Shown here piece after piece: positions 1-7,918 of a stretch of DNA of 64,000 nucleotides. The DNA lies in assembly GCA_019248265.1 (NCBI GenBank), contig JAEHGX010000001.1, positions 1 to 64,000 of the forward strand, in the 5' to 3' direction. Numbering within the stretch: the first letter of the stretch is position 1; each line of letters begins with the position of its first letter. This DNA is from Candidatus Falkowbacteria bacterium S5_I03 (GTDB lineage Bacteria > Patescibacteriota > Patescibacteriia > Patescibacteriales > UBA12465). The notes under the pieces were generated by a model that searched no databases, was not told where the DNA came from, and saw only the letters and a list, made by a program, of their open reading frames with translations. The translations under genes were made by a program, and so were the position numbers.

Positions 1-1
1 A

Positions 2-487
2 TTAGAAATTGGAAAATCATTATTTGACGCCGGTTCAGTGCCGGTCGTTAAGAAATTATTAACTGGCAAGGCTCGCGATAAAAAAATTGTTTTGCCTTTA
101 GATGTGGTTGTTAAAACTAAAAACGGAAAAATATTGTCTAAGCAAGCTGATGCTGTTGCTAAAACCGATTGTATTTTTGATATCGGTCCGGAAACAGTCA
201 GTTTGTATGCTCAATATATTAAGGAGGCCAATACTATTATCTGGAATGGTCCGATGGGGAAGTTTGAAGACCCACATTTTAAAAACGGCACCATTTCTTT
301 GGCTATGATAATTGCCGCTCGTTCTCGGGGCCGCGCTTATGGCGTTACTGGCGGCGGTGAAACAGTATCTGCTTTGAAGATGACGGGGATGATGGAATAT
401 GTCGATTGGGTTTCAACAGCCGGCGGGGCCATGCTTTCTTATTTGGGTGGAGCGTCAATGCCGGGACTTAAAAAAATTGTAGTTTAA
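2..487 (+). CDS. pgk: Phosphoglycerate kinase, C-terminal part (5' end outside window)
   Basis: Glycolytic kinase that transfers phosphate from 1,3-bisphosphoglycerate to ADP in the cytosol. The frame is open from the left edge, so only the last ~161 residues are present; the GTG at 38 is internal. Visible family signatures are the WNGPMGKFE segment and the nucleotide-binding GGGET, followed by a STAGGAM segment close to the usual STGGGAS. It stops 12 nt before the enolase-like gene, so pgk, enolase-like and iPGM-like genes probably form one operon. Nothing suggests this enzyme is inactive, in contrast to the next two genes. Confidence 0.95.
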   Translation, partial: LEIGKSLFDAGSVPVVKKLLTGKARDKKIVLPLDVVVKTKNGKILSKQADAVAKTDCIFDIGPETVSLYAQYIKEANTIIWNGPMGKFEDPHFKNGTISLAMIIAARSRGRAYGVTGGGETVSALKMTGMMEYVDWVSTAGGAMLSYLGGASMPGLKKIVV

Positions 488-499
488 TTTTTTCTTTTT

Positions 500-1765
500 A
501 TGCCAAAAATAAAAAATCTAAGCGCTAGAGAAATTTTAGATTCTCGCGGCTGGCCGACGATTGAAGCTAGTATCTTGCTGGATAACGGCTTGCAGGCTAA
601 GGCTAGTGTTCCTGGAGGTTTGGCGCTCGGAACCTATGAAGCCTTTGAGCTGCGCGATGGCGATAAAAAACGTTATCAGGGCCGCGGCGTTTTACAGGCA
701 ATTACTAAAATAAAGGAAATTATTGCCCCCGCGCTTATTGGATTTGATATTTTGAAACAAGAGGCTATTGATAAAAAATTAATTGAACTCGACGGTACCG
801 GCGATAAGAGCCATTTGGGAGCCAATTCCACTCTGGCTGTTTCTTTAGTCTGTGCTCGCGCTGGCGCCTTAAGCCAGAAACAGGAATTATTTTCCTATTT
901 GCAAAAAACTTATTCCTTGGCGGCTCCTAAGATTCCGGTGCCGTTTTTTAATATTTTTAATGGGGCAACTCATGCCGATACTAATTTAGATTTTCAAGAA
1001 TTTTTGCTTATTCCAAAAAAAAATACTGCCGCCGAAATGATTCGCGAGGGTGCGGAGATTTTTTACGCTCTTAAAGAAGAATTGCAAGCCGCCGGCTATG
1101 ACACCGATACCGGTTCCGAGGGCGGGTATGCGCCTAATTTAGATTCCAGCATTGAAGCGATAGAATTTATGTTGGCGGCCGCAATTCGCGCCGGCTATAA
1201 CCCCGGTAAAGATTTATGGATAGGTATAGACATCGGTTCCAATATTTTATTTGAAGAAACAACCAAGCGCTATATCTTTCCTTTGGACAAAACTTATTTT
1301 AGCGCCGCTAATCTTGTCGGTTTGTATGATTCCTGGTTAAGAAAGTATCCGATTATTTATTTGGAAGATCCGCTGGCCGAAAATGATTGGGAAAATTGGC
1401 GTAATTTAACTTCCGAAATGGGAGATAAGTTGATGATTGCCGGCGACAGTTTATTTACTACCAAGATTGATCGTTTGCGTCTTGGTATCCAAGAAAAGGC
1501 CGCTAATTCCATTGTTATTGAACCTAACCAAGTCGGCACCTTGACGGAGGCTGTGGATTGTGTAAAATTGGCCAATAAGCATAATTTTAAAATTATTGTC
1601 TCTCAGCGCAGCGGGGAAACCACTGATGATTTCTTGGTGGACTTGGCGGTAGCTCTGGGGGCAGATTATCTTAAGGCCGGCTCTTTATCTCGGGGCGAAC
1701 GGGTAGTGAAGTATAATCGCTTAATGGAAATCGCTGATATTTTAGAAAATTATGGAAAAAAATGA
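500..1765 (+). CDS. eno: Enolase-family protein with altered catalytic residues
   Basis: Full-length (421 aa) enolase homologue. Recognisable are the N-terminal SAREILDSRG, the THAD and DFQEF segments, EGGYAPN, YLEDPLAE and the LKAGSLSRGER end. However, the catalytic lysine of the usual IKxNQ motif (yeast K345) is E341, the SHRSGE histidine (yeast H373) is Q369, and the mobile SGASTG loop that carries a Mg-binding serine reads GGLALG (39-44). Yeast K396 is kept as K392; the constant offset of 4 supports the alignment. Canonical 2-phosphoglycerate dehydration therefore seems unlikely. The ORF is intact, so this is a candidate pseudoenzyme or repurposed enzyme rather than a decaying gene. The iPGM-like gene starts inside its 3' end with a 14-nt overlap. 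Confidence 0.9.
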   Translation: MPKIKNLSAREILDSRGWPTIEASILLDNGLQAKASVPGGLALGTYEAFELRDGDKKRYQGRGVLQAITKIKEIIAPALIGFDILKQEAIDKKLIELDGTGDKSHLGANSTLAVSLVCARAGALSQKQELFSYLQKTYSLAAPKIPVPFFNIFNGATHADTNLDFQEFLLIPKKNTAAEMIREGAEIFYALKEELQAAGYDTDTGSEGGYAPNLDSSIEAIEFMLAAAIRAGYNPGKDLWIGIDIGSNILFEETTKRYIFPLDKTYFSAANLVGLYDSWLRKYPIIYLEDPLAENDWENWRNLTSEMGDKLMIAGDSLFTTKIDRLRLGIQEKAANSIVIEPNQVGTLTEAVDCVKLANKHNFKIIVSQRSGETTDDFLVDLAVALGADYLKAGSLSRGERVVKYNRLMEIADILENYGKK

Positions 1766-2654
1766 AGCGTCCGACAATCCTGATTTAAGTCCTAAATCCA
1801 ATTTAGTTTTTTTGTTGTTGCTTGATGGTTGGGGAATTACTGAAAAGAATGAAGCTAACGCTATTAGTAGCGCTCGTATTCCCAATTTTTCTAAAATGGC
1901 TAAAGAATATCCGGCCGCTATTTTAGAGGCCAACGCGCTTAATATTAATGCGCGTTATTTAATTTTAGGCAGCGGACTCGCTGTTAGCGATGAAACGCAG
2001 GCTGTCGGCAATGATTTAAGCTCAATAATTTCCGGGATTGGTTTGAAGCAGTTGAAAATTTTTGATAGCGAGCGTTTGGCGGCTTTAAGCAGTTTTTTTA
2101 ACGGTCGTCGCGAAGAACGCCTGATGGGCGAAGATTGGCTGTCTATTTCTTTAGAAGACGATAAACAAGAAATTAATATCCCCCTGGCTTTAAAAAGAAT
2201 TTTTCGAGAATCAGTAAAGGCTGTTAAGAGCGGAAAATATAATTTTATTGTTGCCGCTTGTTCGGCTTTAGATATTACGGTTGCCAGCGGAGATTTTGCC
2301 GAAACCGTTAAAACCGTTGAAGCTTTGGATAGAGCCCTTAAATCATTAGCGGCGGAAGTTCTAGATCATCAGGGCATCTTAGTTATCTCTTCTAGCGCCG
2401 GTAACGCCGAGCGCTTGAAAGATATGGTGACTGATTTGCCGGATAAGAATATTACCGATAATCCGGTCCCCTTGATTATTATTGGTCATGATTTTAAAGG
2501 TAAGACTATCGGCTTGAAAGATGCTCCGGATGGTGATTTGAGCTTGTTGGCTCCGGCTGGTAGTTTGTCGGATGTAGCGCCAACCATTTTAAATTTAATG
2601 GGCATAAAAAAAGATGCCGGTATGTCAGGTATTAGTTTAGTAGATGGAAAATAG
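1752..2654 (+). CDS. Shortened iPGM-like protein (alkaline-phosphatase fold), catalytic residues lost
   Basis: Resembles cofactor-independent phosphoglycerate mutase at both ends: LLDGWG near residue 25, a GLKQLKI...GRREER segment, a VKTVEALDRAL helix, NPVPLIII, and a C-terminal DVAPTILNLMG. It is only 300 aa against ~510 for the family. The whole inserted phosphotransferase domain and the GNSEVGH serine region are missing. Metal ligands are also replaced: the TADHGN motif reads SSSAGN (D to S215, H to A216), the DMVGH histidine is A178, and the AHT histidine is I234. Only D25 of the metal site remains. It overlaps the enolase-like gene by 14 nt and the next small ORF by 11 nt, implying translational coupling. 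Mutase activity is not expected. Confidence 0.8.
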   Translation: MEKNEASDNPDLSPKSNLVFLLLLDGWGITEKNEANAISSARIPNFSKMAKEYPAAILEANALNINARYLILGSGLAVSDETQAVGNDLSSIISGIGLKQLKIFDSERLAALSSFFNGRREERLMGEDWLSISLEDDKQEINIPLALKRIFRESVKAVKSGKYNFIVAACSALDITVASGDFAETVKTVEALDRALKSLAAEVLDHQGILVISSSAGNAERLKDMVTDLPDKNITDNPVPLIIIGHDFKGKTIGLKDAPDGDLSLLAPAGSLSDVAPTILNLMGIKKDAGMSGISLVDGK

Positions 2655-2901
2655 AAACATAAAAATCGGCTTTGGTGTTCCTCAAGGAGGAATCCTGGTC
2701 GGCGGTGGTGGAACCATCGTAGATTTTGAAATTTTTATGAGAGGCGGCCTCGGTTCGTTTATAGATAACGGCAAAAATGGCCACCAAATCGATCTTTTTA
2801 AACCGTTAGATTTTATTCGCTCGCAACCAAAGATGAAAGATAGAGGTTGTGTGCTTGAAAGAAGACTGGGACTTGGTTTTACCGAGGGCTGGTTTACCTG
2901 A
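2644..2901 (+). CDS. Small Gly-rich hypothetical ORF (85 aa), uncertain
   Basis: An open frame of 85 codons whose ATG overlaps the end of the iPGM-like gene by 11 nt, continuing the overlap pattern of this operon. The product is Gly-rich near the N-terminus and basic near the C-terminus; no domain is recognised and no signal peptide or membrane segment is seen. The opposite strand here reads as Pro/Ser-rich and lacks a good start, as expected of a shadow frame, which mildly favours the plus-strand ORF. It could also be non-coding 3' UTR. If it is not a gene, 2655-2924 holds nothing else I recognise. Confidence 0.3.
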   Translation: MENRNIKIGFGVPQGGILVGGGGTIVDFEIFMRGGLGSFIDNGKNGHQIDLFKPLDFIRSQPKMKDRGCVLERRLGLGFTEGWFT

Positions 2902-2924
2902 AATCTAATAGTGAGATGGCTAAC

Positions 2925-2959
2925 AAAAAAACCGTTTCTTTTTCAGAAACGGCTTTTTT
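2925..2959 (+). terminator. Intrinsic terminator of the pgk operon, probably bidirectional
   Basis: Eight-base-pair stem CCGTTTCT/AGAAACGG (2932-2939 with 2945-2952), a short loop and a T run; an A run on the left side gives a T run on the minus strand too. It lies between convergent genes. Confidence 0.85.
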
Positions 2960-2976
2960 ATATTTATTTTTTTAAT

Positions 2977-3408
2977 TTAAAATAATAACCAAGCAAGCAA
3001 GCTGGTCAAGAAGCCAATCGTGCCACCGACCAAAACTTGTAGAGGCGTATGGCCGATTTTTTCCAATTGCTTTGGATAGCTGTTATCCAGAAAATCATCT
3101 TCCTTTAAATCTTTAACCAAAACGTTAAGAGTTTTGCCGTGTTGGCCCAAATAATTGCGCAAGCCGATAGCATCAACGATAACAATGGTGGCAAAAACAA
3201 AAGCGACCGCAAAAATCGGGGAATCAATTCCTAACTTAAAACCGATAATGGAAGCCACCCCGACTACTACCGAAGTGTGTCCGGAGGGCATATCAGAATA
3301 AGCAAAAACATCGTGCAAAGTAACTTTTCTTTTGAATGAGCGCAATAATACTTTTGTACCCTGAGCGATTATAAAGGCGATAATCGGCGCCAGAATGTAA
3401 ATATACAT
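2977..3408 (-). CDS. Divergent PAP2 family protein (DUF212/YuiD-like)
   Basis: Integral membrane protein of 143 aa belonging to the divergent PAP2/vanadium-haloperoxidase-related family. It has the hallmark MPSGHT segment near residue 41, a conserved D/R/G-H region (DAIGLRNYLGQHG) and the C-terminal GHTPLQVLVGG. About four hydrophobic segments are visible. The family may dephosphorylate lipid-linked substrates but no reaction is established. The start is supported by an AGGAGG sequence a few bases upstream, one of the few clear Shine-Dalgarno sites outside the island. It lies 23 nt downstream of gyrB on the same strand. Confidence 0.85.
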   Translation of the reverse strand: MYIYILAPIIAFIIAQGTKVLLRSFKRKVTLHDVFAYSDMPSGHTSVVVGVASIIGFKLGIDSPIFAVAFVFATIVIVDAIGLRNYLGQHGKTLNVLVKDLKEDDFLDNSYPKQLEKIGHTPLQVLVGGTIGFLTSLLAWLLF

Positions 3409-3431
3409 AAATTTAATCCTCCTAAGAGGTT

Positions 3432-5480
3432 TTAGATATCAAGATTTTTAACTTTTTTGGCGTGGGTTTGGATAAAGTTTTTGCGCGGAGCAACGTTGTC
3501 GCCCATTAACATATCAAACATTTGATCGGCCTGCGCGGCGTCTTCCACAGTTACTTGCTTGACGATGCGTTTTTCCGGATCCATGGTTGTATCCCAAAGC
3601 TGTTCCGGGTTCATTTCACCCAAACCTTTATAGCGCTGAATAATAATGCGCGCATTTCTTTTCTTGTCGTCATCGTCTTTTTTCTTTTTATTTTTTTCTT
3701 CTTCACCCGGCATTTCTATTTCATTTTCTTCGCCCTCGTCATTTTCTTCGCCTATTTCGACAGCCTCTTCAACGCTGCCGCCGAATTCTAGAATTGCCTT
3801 TTCTTTCTCGGCATCGCTATAAGCATAACGAACAGCCGTTCCTTTTTTAACTTGATAGAGAGGCGGTTGGGCGATATAAACATGTCCTTGGCTGATGAGT
3901 TGAGTGAAGTGGCGGAAAAATAAAGTTAAGAGCAGGGTTCTGATATGGGCGCCGTCAACATCGGCATCGGTCATGATAATAATACGGTGGTATCTTAATT
4001 TATCTAAATCAAATTGCTCGTCAATATTGGTGCCCATGGCAATTACCAAATTTTTAATTTCGTTGTTAGCTAACATTTTATCCAGGCGCGCTCTTTCAAC
4101 GTTTAAAATTTTACCGCGTAAAGGCAGAATCGCTTGAAAGCGGCGATTGCGTCCTTGTTTGGCGCTGCCACCGGCAGAATCTCCCTCAACGATGTAAAGT
4201 TCGCATTCTTCGGGATGACGGCTGGAACAATCAGCTAACTTTCCCGGCAAGGTCATGCCTTCCAGAGCTCCTTTTCTTAAAATCGAGGCGCGCGCCGATC
4301 GGGCTGCTAAACGAGCCTGAGAAGATAAAATACATTTACCGATTATTGCTTCCGCCTCCTTAGGATGTTCTTCTAAAAAAGTATTGAAAGCTTCGCCGAA
4401 CAATTGTTCAACATAACCTTTCATTTCGGCGTTTCCCAGTTTACCTTTAGTCTGGCCTTCAAATTGCGGGTCAGGGAGCTTAACACTAATAATTGCCGTT
4501 AAGCCTTCACGGACATCCTCACCGGTTAGATTTTCTTGTTTTTCTTTGACTAGATTTTTGCTGCGGCCGTAGTTGTTAAGAGTTCTGGTCAAAGCGGTTT
4601 TAAAGCCGACCAAATGAGTTCCGCCTTCCGGATTATGAATATTATTAGCGAAGGTCAAAACAGTTTCATTATATTCATCGTTATATTGCAGAGCAACCTC
4701 TACCTTGCAGCCGTTTATATCTTTATCAATGTAAAAAATAGTATCATTCTTAACTGATTTATTACGGTGTAAAGATTTGATATATGATTTGATGCCGCCT
4801 TCAAAATGGAATTTATATCTTTTGGCTCGATGTCCTTCGCGCTTGTCGAAAACATTAATTGTGATTGCTTTAGTTAAATATGACTGTTGGCGCAAGCGAT
4901 CAAGAATTTTACCCCAATTAAATTCTAGCTCGGTAAAAATACTGGCGTCCGGTTTGAAAGTAATAGTTGTTCCGGTCCTGTCAGTTTTACCGACGGATTT
5001 TATAGCTTTGAGCGGTTTGCCGATTTTATACTCTTGTTCCCAGACATAGCCGTCGCGATAGATTTCCGCTTTTAAATATTCGCTTAAAGCATTGACCACG
5101 GAAACGCCAACGCCATGAAGACCGCCGGAAACTTTATAGCCACCGTCGCCGAATTTGCCACCGGCATGCAGTTTGGTTAAAACTGTTTCCAGGGCGGAGA
5201 CGCCGGTAACTTTATGTTTTTCTACCGGGATACCGCGGCCATTATCGGTGACACTGACTATTCTATCCGGGAGCAGGGAAACTGAAATTTCGTTGGCGTA
5301 GCCGGCCATGGCTTCATCGATACAATTATCAACCACCTCCCAAATTAAATGGTGTAAACCGGCAGCGGAAGTTGAGCCAATGTACATGCCCGGTCTTTTT
5401 CGAACTGGATCTAAACCTTCTAAAACGGTAATTTGGTCAGCGCCGTAATTACTGTGTTTTTTGTTATCTTCTTTTGTCAT
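3432..5480 (-). CDS. gyrB: DNA gyrase subunit B
   Basis: ATPase and strand-passage subunit of type IIA topoisomerase. Seen in order: GHKL ATPase motifs (EVVDNCIDEAMAG, TDNGRGIPV, GGLHGVGVSVVNALS), transducer domain, TOPRIM motifs (YIVEGDSAGGSAKQ, TDADVDGAHIRTLLL) and the C-terminal QRYKGLGEM block. At 682 aa it is longer than a typical ~640-aa GyrB. The extra length is mostly a low-complexity stretch rich in Glu, Asp and Lys at about residues 577-608, between TOPRIM and the terminal block. The start has no Shine-Dalgarno; a TTGCTA/TAATAA promoter-like pair lies upstream on the minus strand. gyrA is not in the window. Confidence 0.96.
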   Translation of the reverse strand: MTKEDNKKHSNYGADQITVLEGLDPVRKRPGMYIGSTSAAGLHHLIWEVVDNCIDEAMAGYANEISVSLLPDRIVSVTDNGRGIPVEKHKVTGVSALETVLTKLHAGGKFGDGGYKVSGGLHGVGVSVVNALSEYLKAEIYRDGYVWEQEYKIGKPLKAIKSVGKTDRTGTTITFKPDASIFTELEFNWGKILDRLRQQSYLTKAITINVFDKREGHRAKRYKFHFEGGIKSYIKSLHRNKSVKNDTIFYIDKDINGCKVEVALQYNDEYNETVLTFANNIHNPEGGTHLVGFKTALTRTLNNYGRSKNLVKEKQENLTGEDVREGLTAIISVKLPDPQFEGQTKGKLGNAEMKGYVEQLFGEAFNTFLEEHPKEAEAIIGKCILSSQARLAARSARASILRKGALEGMTLPGKLADCSSRHPEECELYIVEGDSAGGSAKQGRNRRFQAILPLRGKILNVERARLDKMLANNEIKNLVIAMGTNIDEQFDLDKLRYHRIIIMTDADVDGAHIRTLLLTLFFRHFTQLISQGHVYIAQPPLYQVKKGTAVRYAYSDAEKEKAILEFGGSVEEAVEIGEENDEGEENEIEMPGEEEKNKKKKDDDDKKRNARIIIQRYKGLGEMNPEQLWDTTMDPEKRIVKQVTVEDAAQADQMFDMLMGDNVAPRKNFIQTHAKKVKNLDI

Positions 5481-5651
5481 ATTAAAACAAAAATTCCCGG
5501 TTAATAGGGGGTTTTTATAGTTAGATTAGCCTAATTAATTTAGACTAAGTTTATTAATTATCTACTATTAGTTTAGCAAAAAGATAAAGCAAAAGCAAGT
5601 CTTTAGCGGGGTGGTGAAGAGTCCATTTTTGCTTTAAAATAAGGCAATAAT

Positions 5652-5680
5652 TTGACTAAAAAAGACTTTTATACTAATAT
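5652..5680 (+). promoter_or_regulatory. Sigma70-type promoter for the small membrane protein
   Basis: TTGACT and TAATAT separated by 17 nt, about 60 nt before the ATG at 5740. Confidence 0.55.
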
Positions 5681-5739
5681 ATTTAGAAACTAAAAAGTAA
5701 TTTAACAATTTTAAATATTAACCAAAAAATCTGTTTGCT

Positions 5740-6156
5740 ATGATTAAAAAAATGATTTGGATGTTTTCCTGGATTCTTTTTGCATTCGGGATTTTTTTTG
5801 CTGTGGTGGTGTTTGTAGAAAACGGTAGCCATAGGCAAGAGGACTTACTGGCCTGTTTAGCGACTATGTCGCCGCGCTTCTTATTTTCCGCTTTTAATTT
5901 AGCGGAAGATGTTTGGATTTTTTCGATTTTTGGCCTGATAGCGCCAACCGTCGTGGTTGCCGTAGTTTTCTGGACTGCTAATTCGACGTTTCCCGGTCAA
6001 CCGTCGCTTATTGCTATTATTGAGGCCGCCATATTTGTTGTCGTGTTTTTTATTGGCTTGATCAAGCATCGGCGCTGGCTTAAATCTTGGATGAAAAACG
6101 CTCAGAACGTTTTAGAAGAAACAAAATCTACTAAACGAGTAATTAAAGAGGGTTAA
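5740..6156 (+). CDS. Hypothetical three-TM membrane protein
   Basis: No family recognised. The 138-aa product has hydrophobic helices at about 4-26, 58-79 and 89-108, an extracytoplasmic or cytoplasmic loop of ~30 residues after the first, and a basic, charged C-terminal tail (KHRRWLKSWMK). It is a single-gene unit: a promoter-like pair lies upstream and a strong terminator downstream. The start is the only ATG before the first membrane segment; no Shine-Dalgarno is present. Confidence 0.7.
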   Translation: MIKKMIWMFSWILFAFGIFFAVVVFVENGSHRQEDLLACLATMSPRFLFSAFNLAEDVWIFSIFGLIAPTVVVAVVFWTANSTFPGQPSLIAIIEAAIFVVVFFIGLIKHRRWLKSWMKNAQNVLEETKSTKRVIKEG

Positions 6157-6183
6157 ATCCAGAGACTGAAAAATAAAATAGCT

Positions 6184-6222
6184 GTCCAGTTTTCGTAATT
6201 TGCGGAAACTGGACTTTTTTTT
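6184..6222 (+). terminator. Intrinsic terminator
   Basis: GTCCAGTTT-type stem pairing with AAACTGGAC, followed by eight T residues. Confidence 0.9.
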
Positions 6223-6251
6223 ATCAAAAAATCGTGTTATGATGTTTTTAT

Positions 6252-7181
6252 ATGGCTAAAATTCTTGTGACCGGTGGCGCCGGCTTTATCGGTTCTAATT
6301 TAGTTGATAAACTCATTTCCGAAGGACATGAGCTGGTTGTGCTTGATAATTTATCTTCCGGACGCAAAGACTATGTCAATAATAAAGCAAAACTGTATAA
6401 AATAGATATTCGTTCCGCAAAAATTGCCAAAATTTTTAAGCGCGAGCAGTTTGATTTTGTTTATCATCTGGCGGCGCAGATTGATGTACGCGTTTCCGTG
6501 GCAAATCCCCAACTGGATAATGATATTAACGTTGTCGGCGCTTTGAATATTTTAGAAAATTGCCGTCTACAAAAAGTCAAAAAAATTATTTTTTCTTCGA
6601 CCGGCGGCGCAATTTATGGCGAAGCCGAAGAAATCCCGACCACCGAATACGCACCGACCTATCCGCTTTCGCCTTACGGAATCAATAAATTAACTTTTGA
6701 AAAATATTTAAATTATTATTATCAGGTTTACGGTTTAAATTATACAATTTTGCGTTTTGCCAATGTCTATGGCCCACGTCAATTTAAGGGCGGGGAAGCC
6801 GGGGTAATCGCCATTTTTATTGATAACGCGGTTAAAGGATTGGAAAGTAAAATGTTCGGCGACGGCCAACAAACCCGCGATTTTGTTTGTGTTCCTGATG
6901 TTGTTGAAGCTTTAAGCGCGGCTAAGGAAATTGATTGCCGAGGCGAAATGAATATTAGTACCGGCCAAGAATCAAGTTTGTTGGATATCATCTCCGGAAT
7001 TGAAGCGGCTTTGGGCGAGAAAATTAAAGTCAAAGAGGAGCCCGCTAAGGCCGGCGAGCAGAGAAGGAGCTGTTTGAGCCATCAGCGAGCTAAGGATGTT
7101 TTGAATTGGGAACCGAAAATTGATTTAAAAACCGGAATTAAGTTAACAATTGATTGGGCTAAAAATAATAAGCGCAAATAA
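6252..7181 (+). CDS. NAD-dependent epimerase/dehydratase (UDP-glucose 4-epimerase type)
   Basis: Extended short-chain dehydrogenase of 309 aa acting on nucleotide sugars, probably interconverting UDP-hexoses. The Rossmann TGGAGFIGSN is at the N-terminus, followed by a DNLSSG segment, the HLAAQ motif, and the catalytic YGINK (Y-x3-K) near residue 138 after a SSTGGAIYG segment. RFANVYGPRQ is also typical. The exact substrate cannot be read from sequence. tpiA follows after one base, so the two are cotranscribed; an AU-rich leader (TATATATGG) replaces a Shine-Dalgarno. Confidence 0.88.
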   Translation: MAKILVTGGAGFIGSNLVDKLISEGHELVVLDNLSSGRKDYVNNKAKLYKIDIRSAKIAKIFKREQFDFVYHLAAQIDVRVSVANPQLDNDINVVGALNILENCRLQKVKKIIFSSTGGAIYGEAEEIPTTEYAPTYPLSPYGINKLTFEKYLNYYYQVYGLNYTILRFANVYGPRQFKGGEAGVIAIFIDNAVKGLESKMFGDGQQTRDFVCVPDVVEALSAAKEIDCRGEMNISTGQESSLLDIISGIEAALGEKIKVKEEPAKAGEQRRSCLSHQRAKDVLNWEPKIDLKTGIKLTIDWAKNNKRK

Positions 7182-7182
7182 T

Positions 7183-7914
7183 ATGAAAAAAATTATTATT
7201 GCCAACTGGAAGATGCAATTAAGCTTTAAAGATAGCTTGATTTTAGCTAAAGAATTGAAGAAAAAAATTAAAAATCCTAAAAACGATACCGTTATTTGCC
7301 CGGGATTTTTAGCGATTGCGCCGATTGTCGATATTTTGCAGGGCGGAGATTTATTGTTAGGCGCTCAAAATTGCGCCCTTAAGAACCGCGGCGCTCTAAC
7401 TGGCGAGACTTCGCCGGCGACTTTAAATGAACTGGGTGTTAAATATGTGATTATCGGGCATAGTGAACGGCGTTTAATTTTGAAAGAAGACCCTGATTTG
7501 ATAAATGCCAAGACAAAAGCGGCGCTGGCGGCTAAATTGATTCCCATCATCTGCGTAGGCGAGACTTTAAATGAAAGAGAGCTCGGGCAAACTAAAAAAG
7601 TTTTACTGGCTCAAGTTAAGAGCGCTTTAAAAGAGGTAAATATTAAAAATTCTTCTGGAATTATTATTGCCTATGAACCGTTATGGGCGATTGGTACCGG
7701 CGAGCCGATAATTCCGTTTGAAGCAGAAGCAATCCATATTTTTTTGAAAGCCGAAGCTGCTAAAATTTTAGGAAAGAAAATCAGAGTCGTTTATGGGGGC
7801 AGCGTCAATGGCAGCAATGCCGCGCAGTTTTTGCAAGAAAAAAATATTGACGGCTTATTGATTGGCAGCGCCAGTCTTAATGTTCAAGAATTTGCTTCAA
7901 TCGTTAAACTCTAA
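7183..7914 (+). CDS. tpiA: Triosephosphate isomerase
   Basis: Interconverts dihydroxyacetone phosphate and glyceraldehyde 3-phosphate. The catalytic set is complete: lysine in IANWKM, histidine in IIGHSERR, glutamate in AYEPLWAIGTGEP, plus the phosphate-binding YGGSV near the end. Length is 243 aa, normal for the family. I chose the ATG at 7183 because the family begins right there; an upstream TTG at 7150 would overlap the epimerase and add 11 unrelated residues. Its intact active site contrasts with the degenerate enolase and iPGM homologues upstream. Confidence 0.95.
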   Translation: MKKIIIANWKMQLSFKDSLILAKELKKKIKNPKNDTVICPGFLAIAPIVDILQGGDLLLGAQNCALKNRGALTGETSPATLNELGVKYVIIGHSERRLILKEDPDLINAKTKAALAAKLIPIICVGETLNERELGQTKKVLLAQVKSALKEVNIKNSSGIIIAYEPLWAIGTGEPIIPFEAEAIHIFLKAEAAKILGKKIRVVYGGSVNGSNAAQFLQEKNIDGLLIGSASLNVQEFASIVKL

Positions 7915-7918
7915 ATCC

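Noticed and set aside
2650-2920. Minus-strand gene opposite the 85-aa ORF
   Set aside because: The minus frame is Pro/Ser-rich, lacks a good start or ribosome site, and ends at an early stop; it looks like a shadow.
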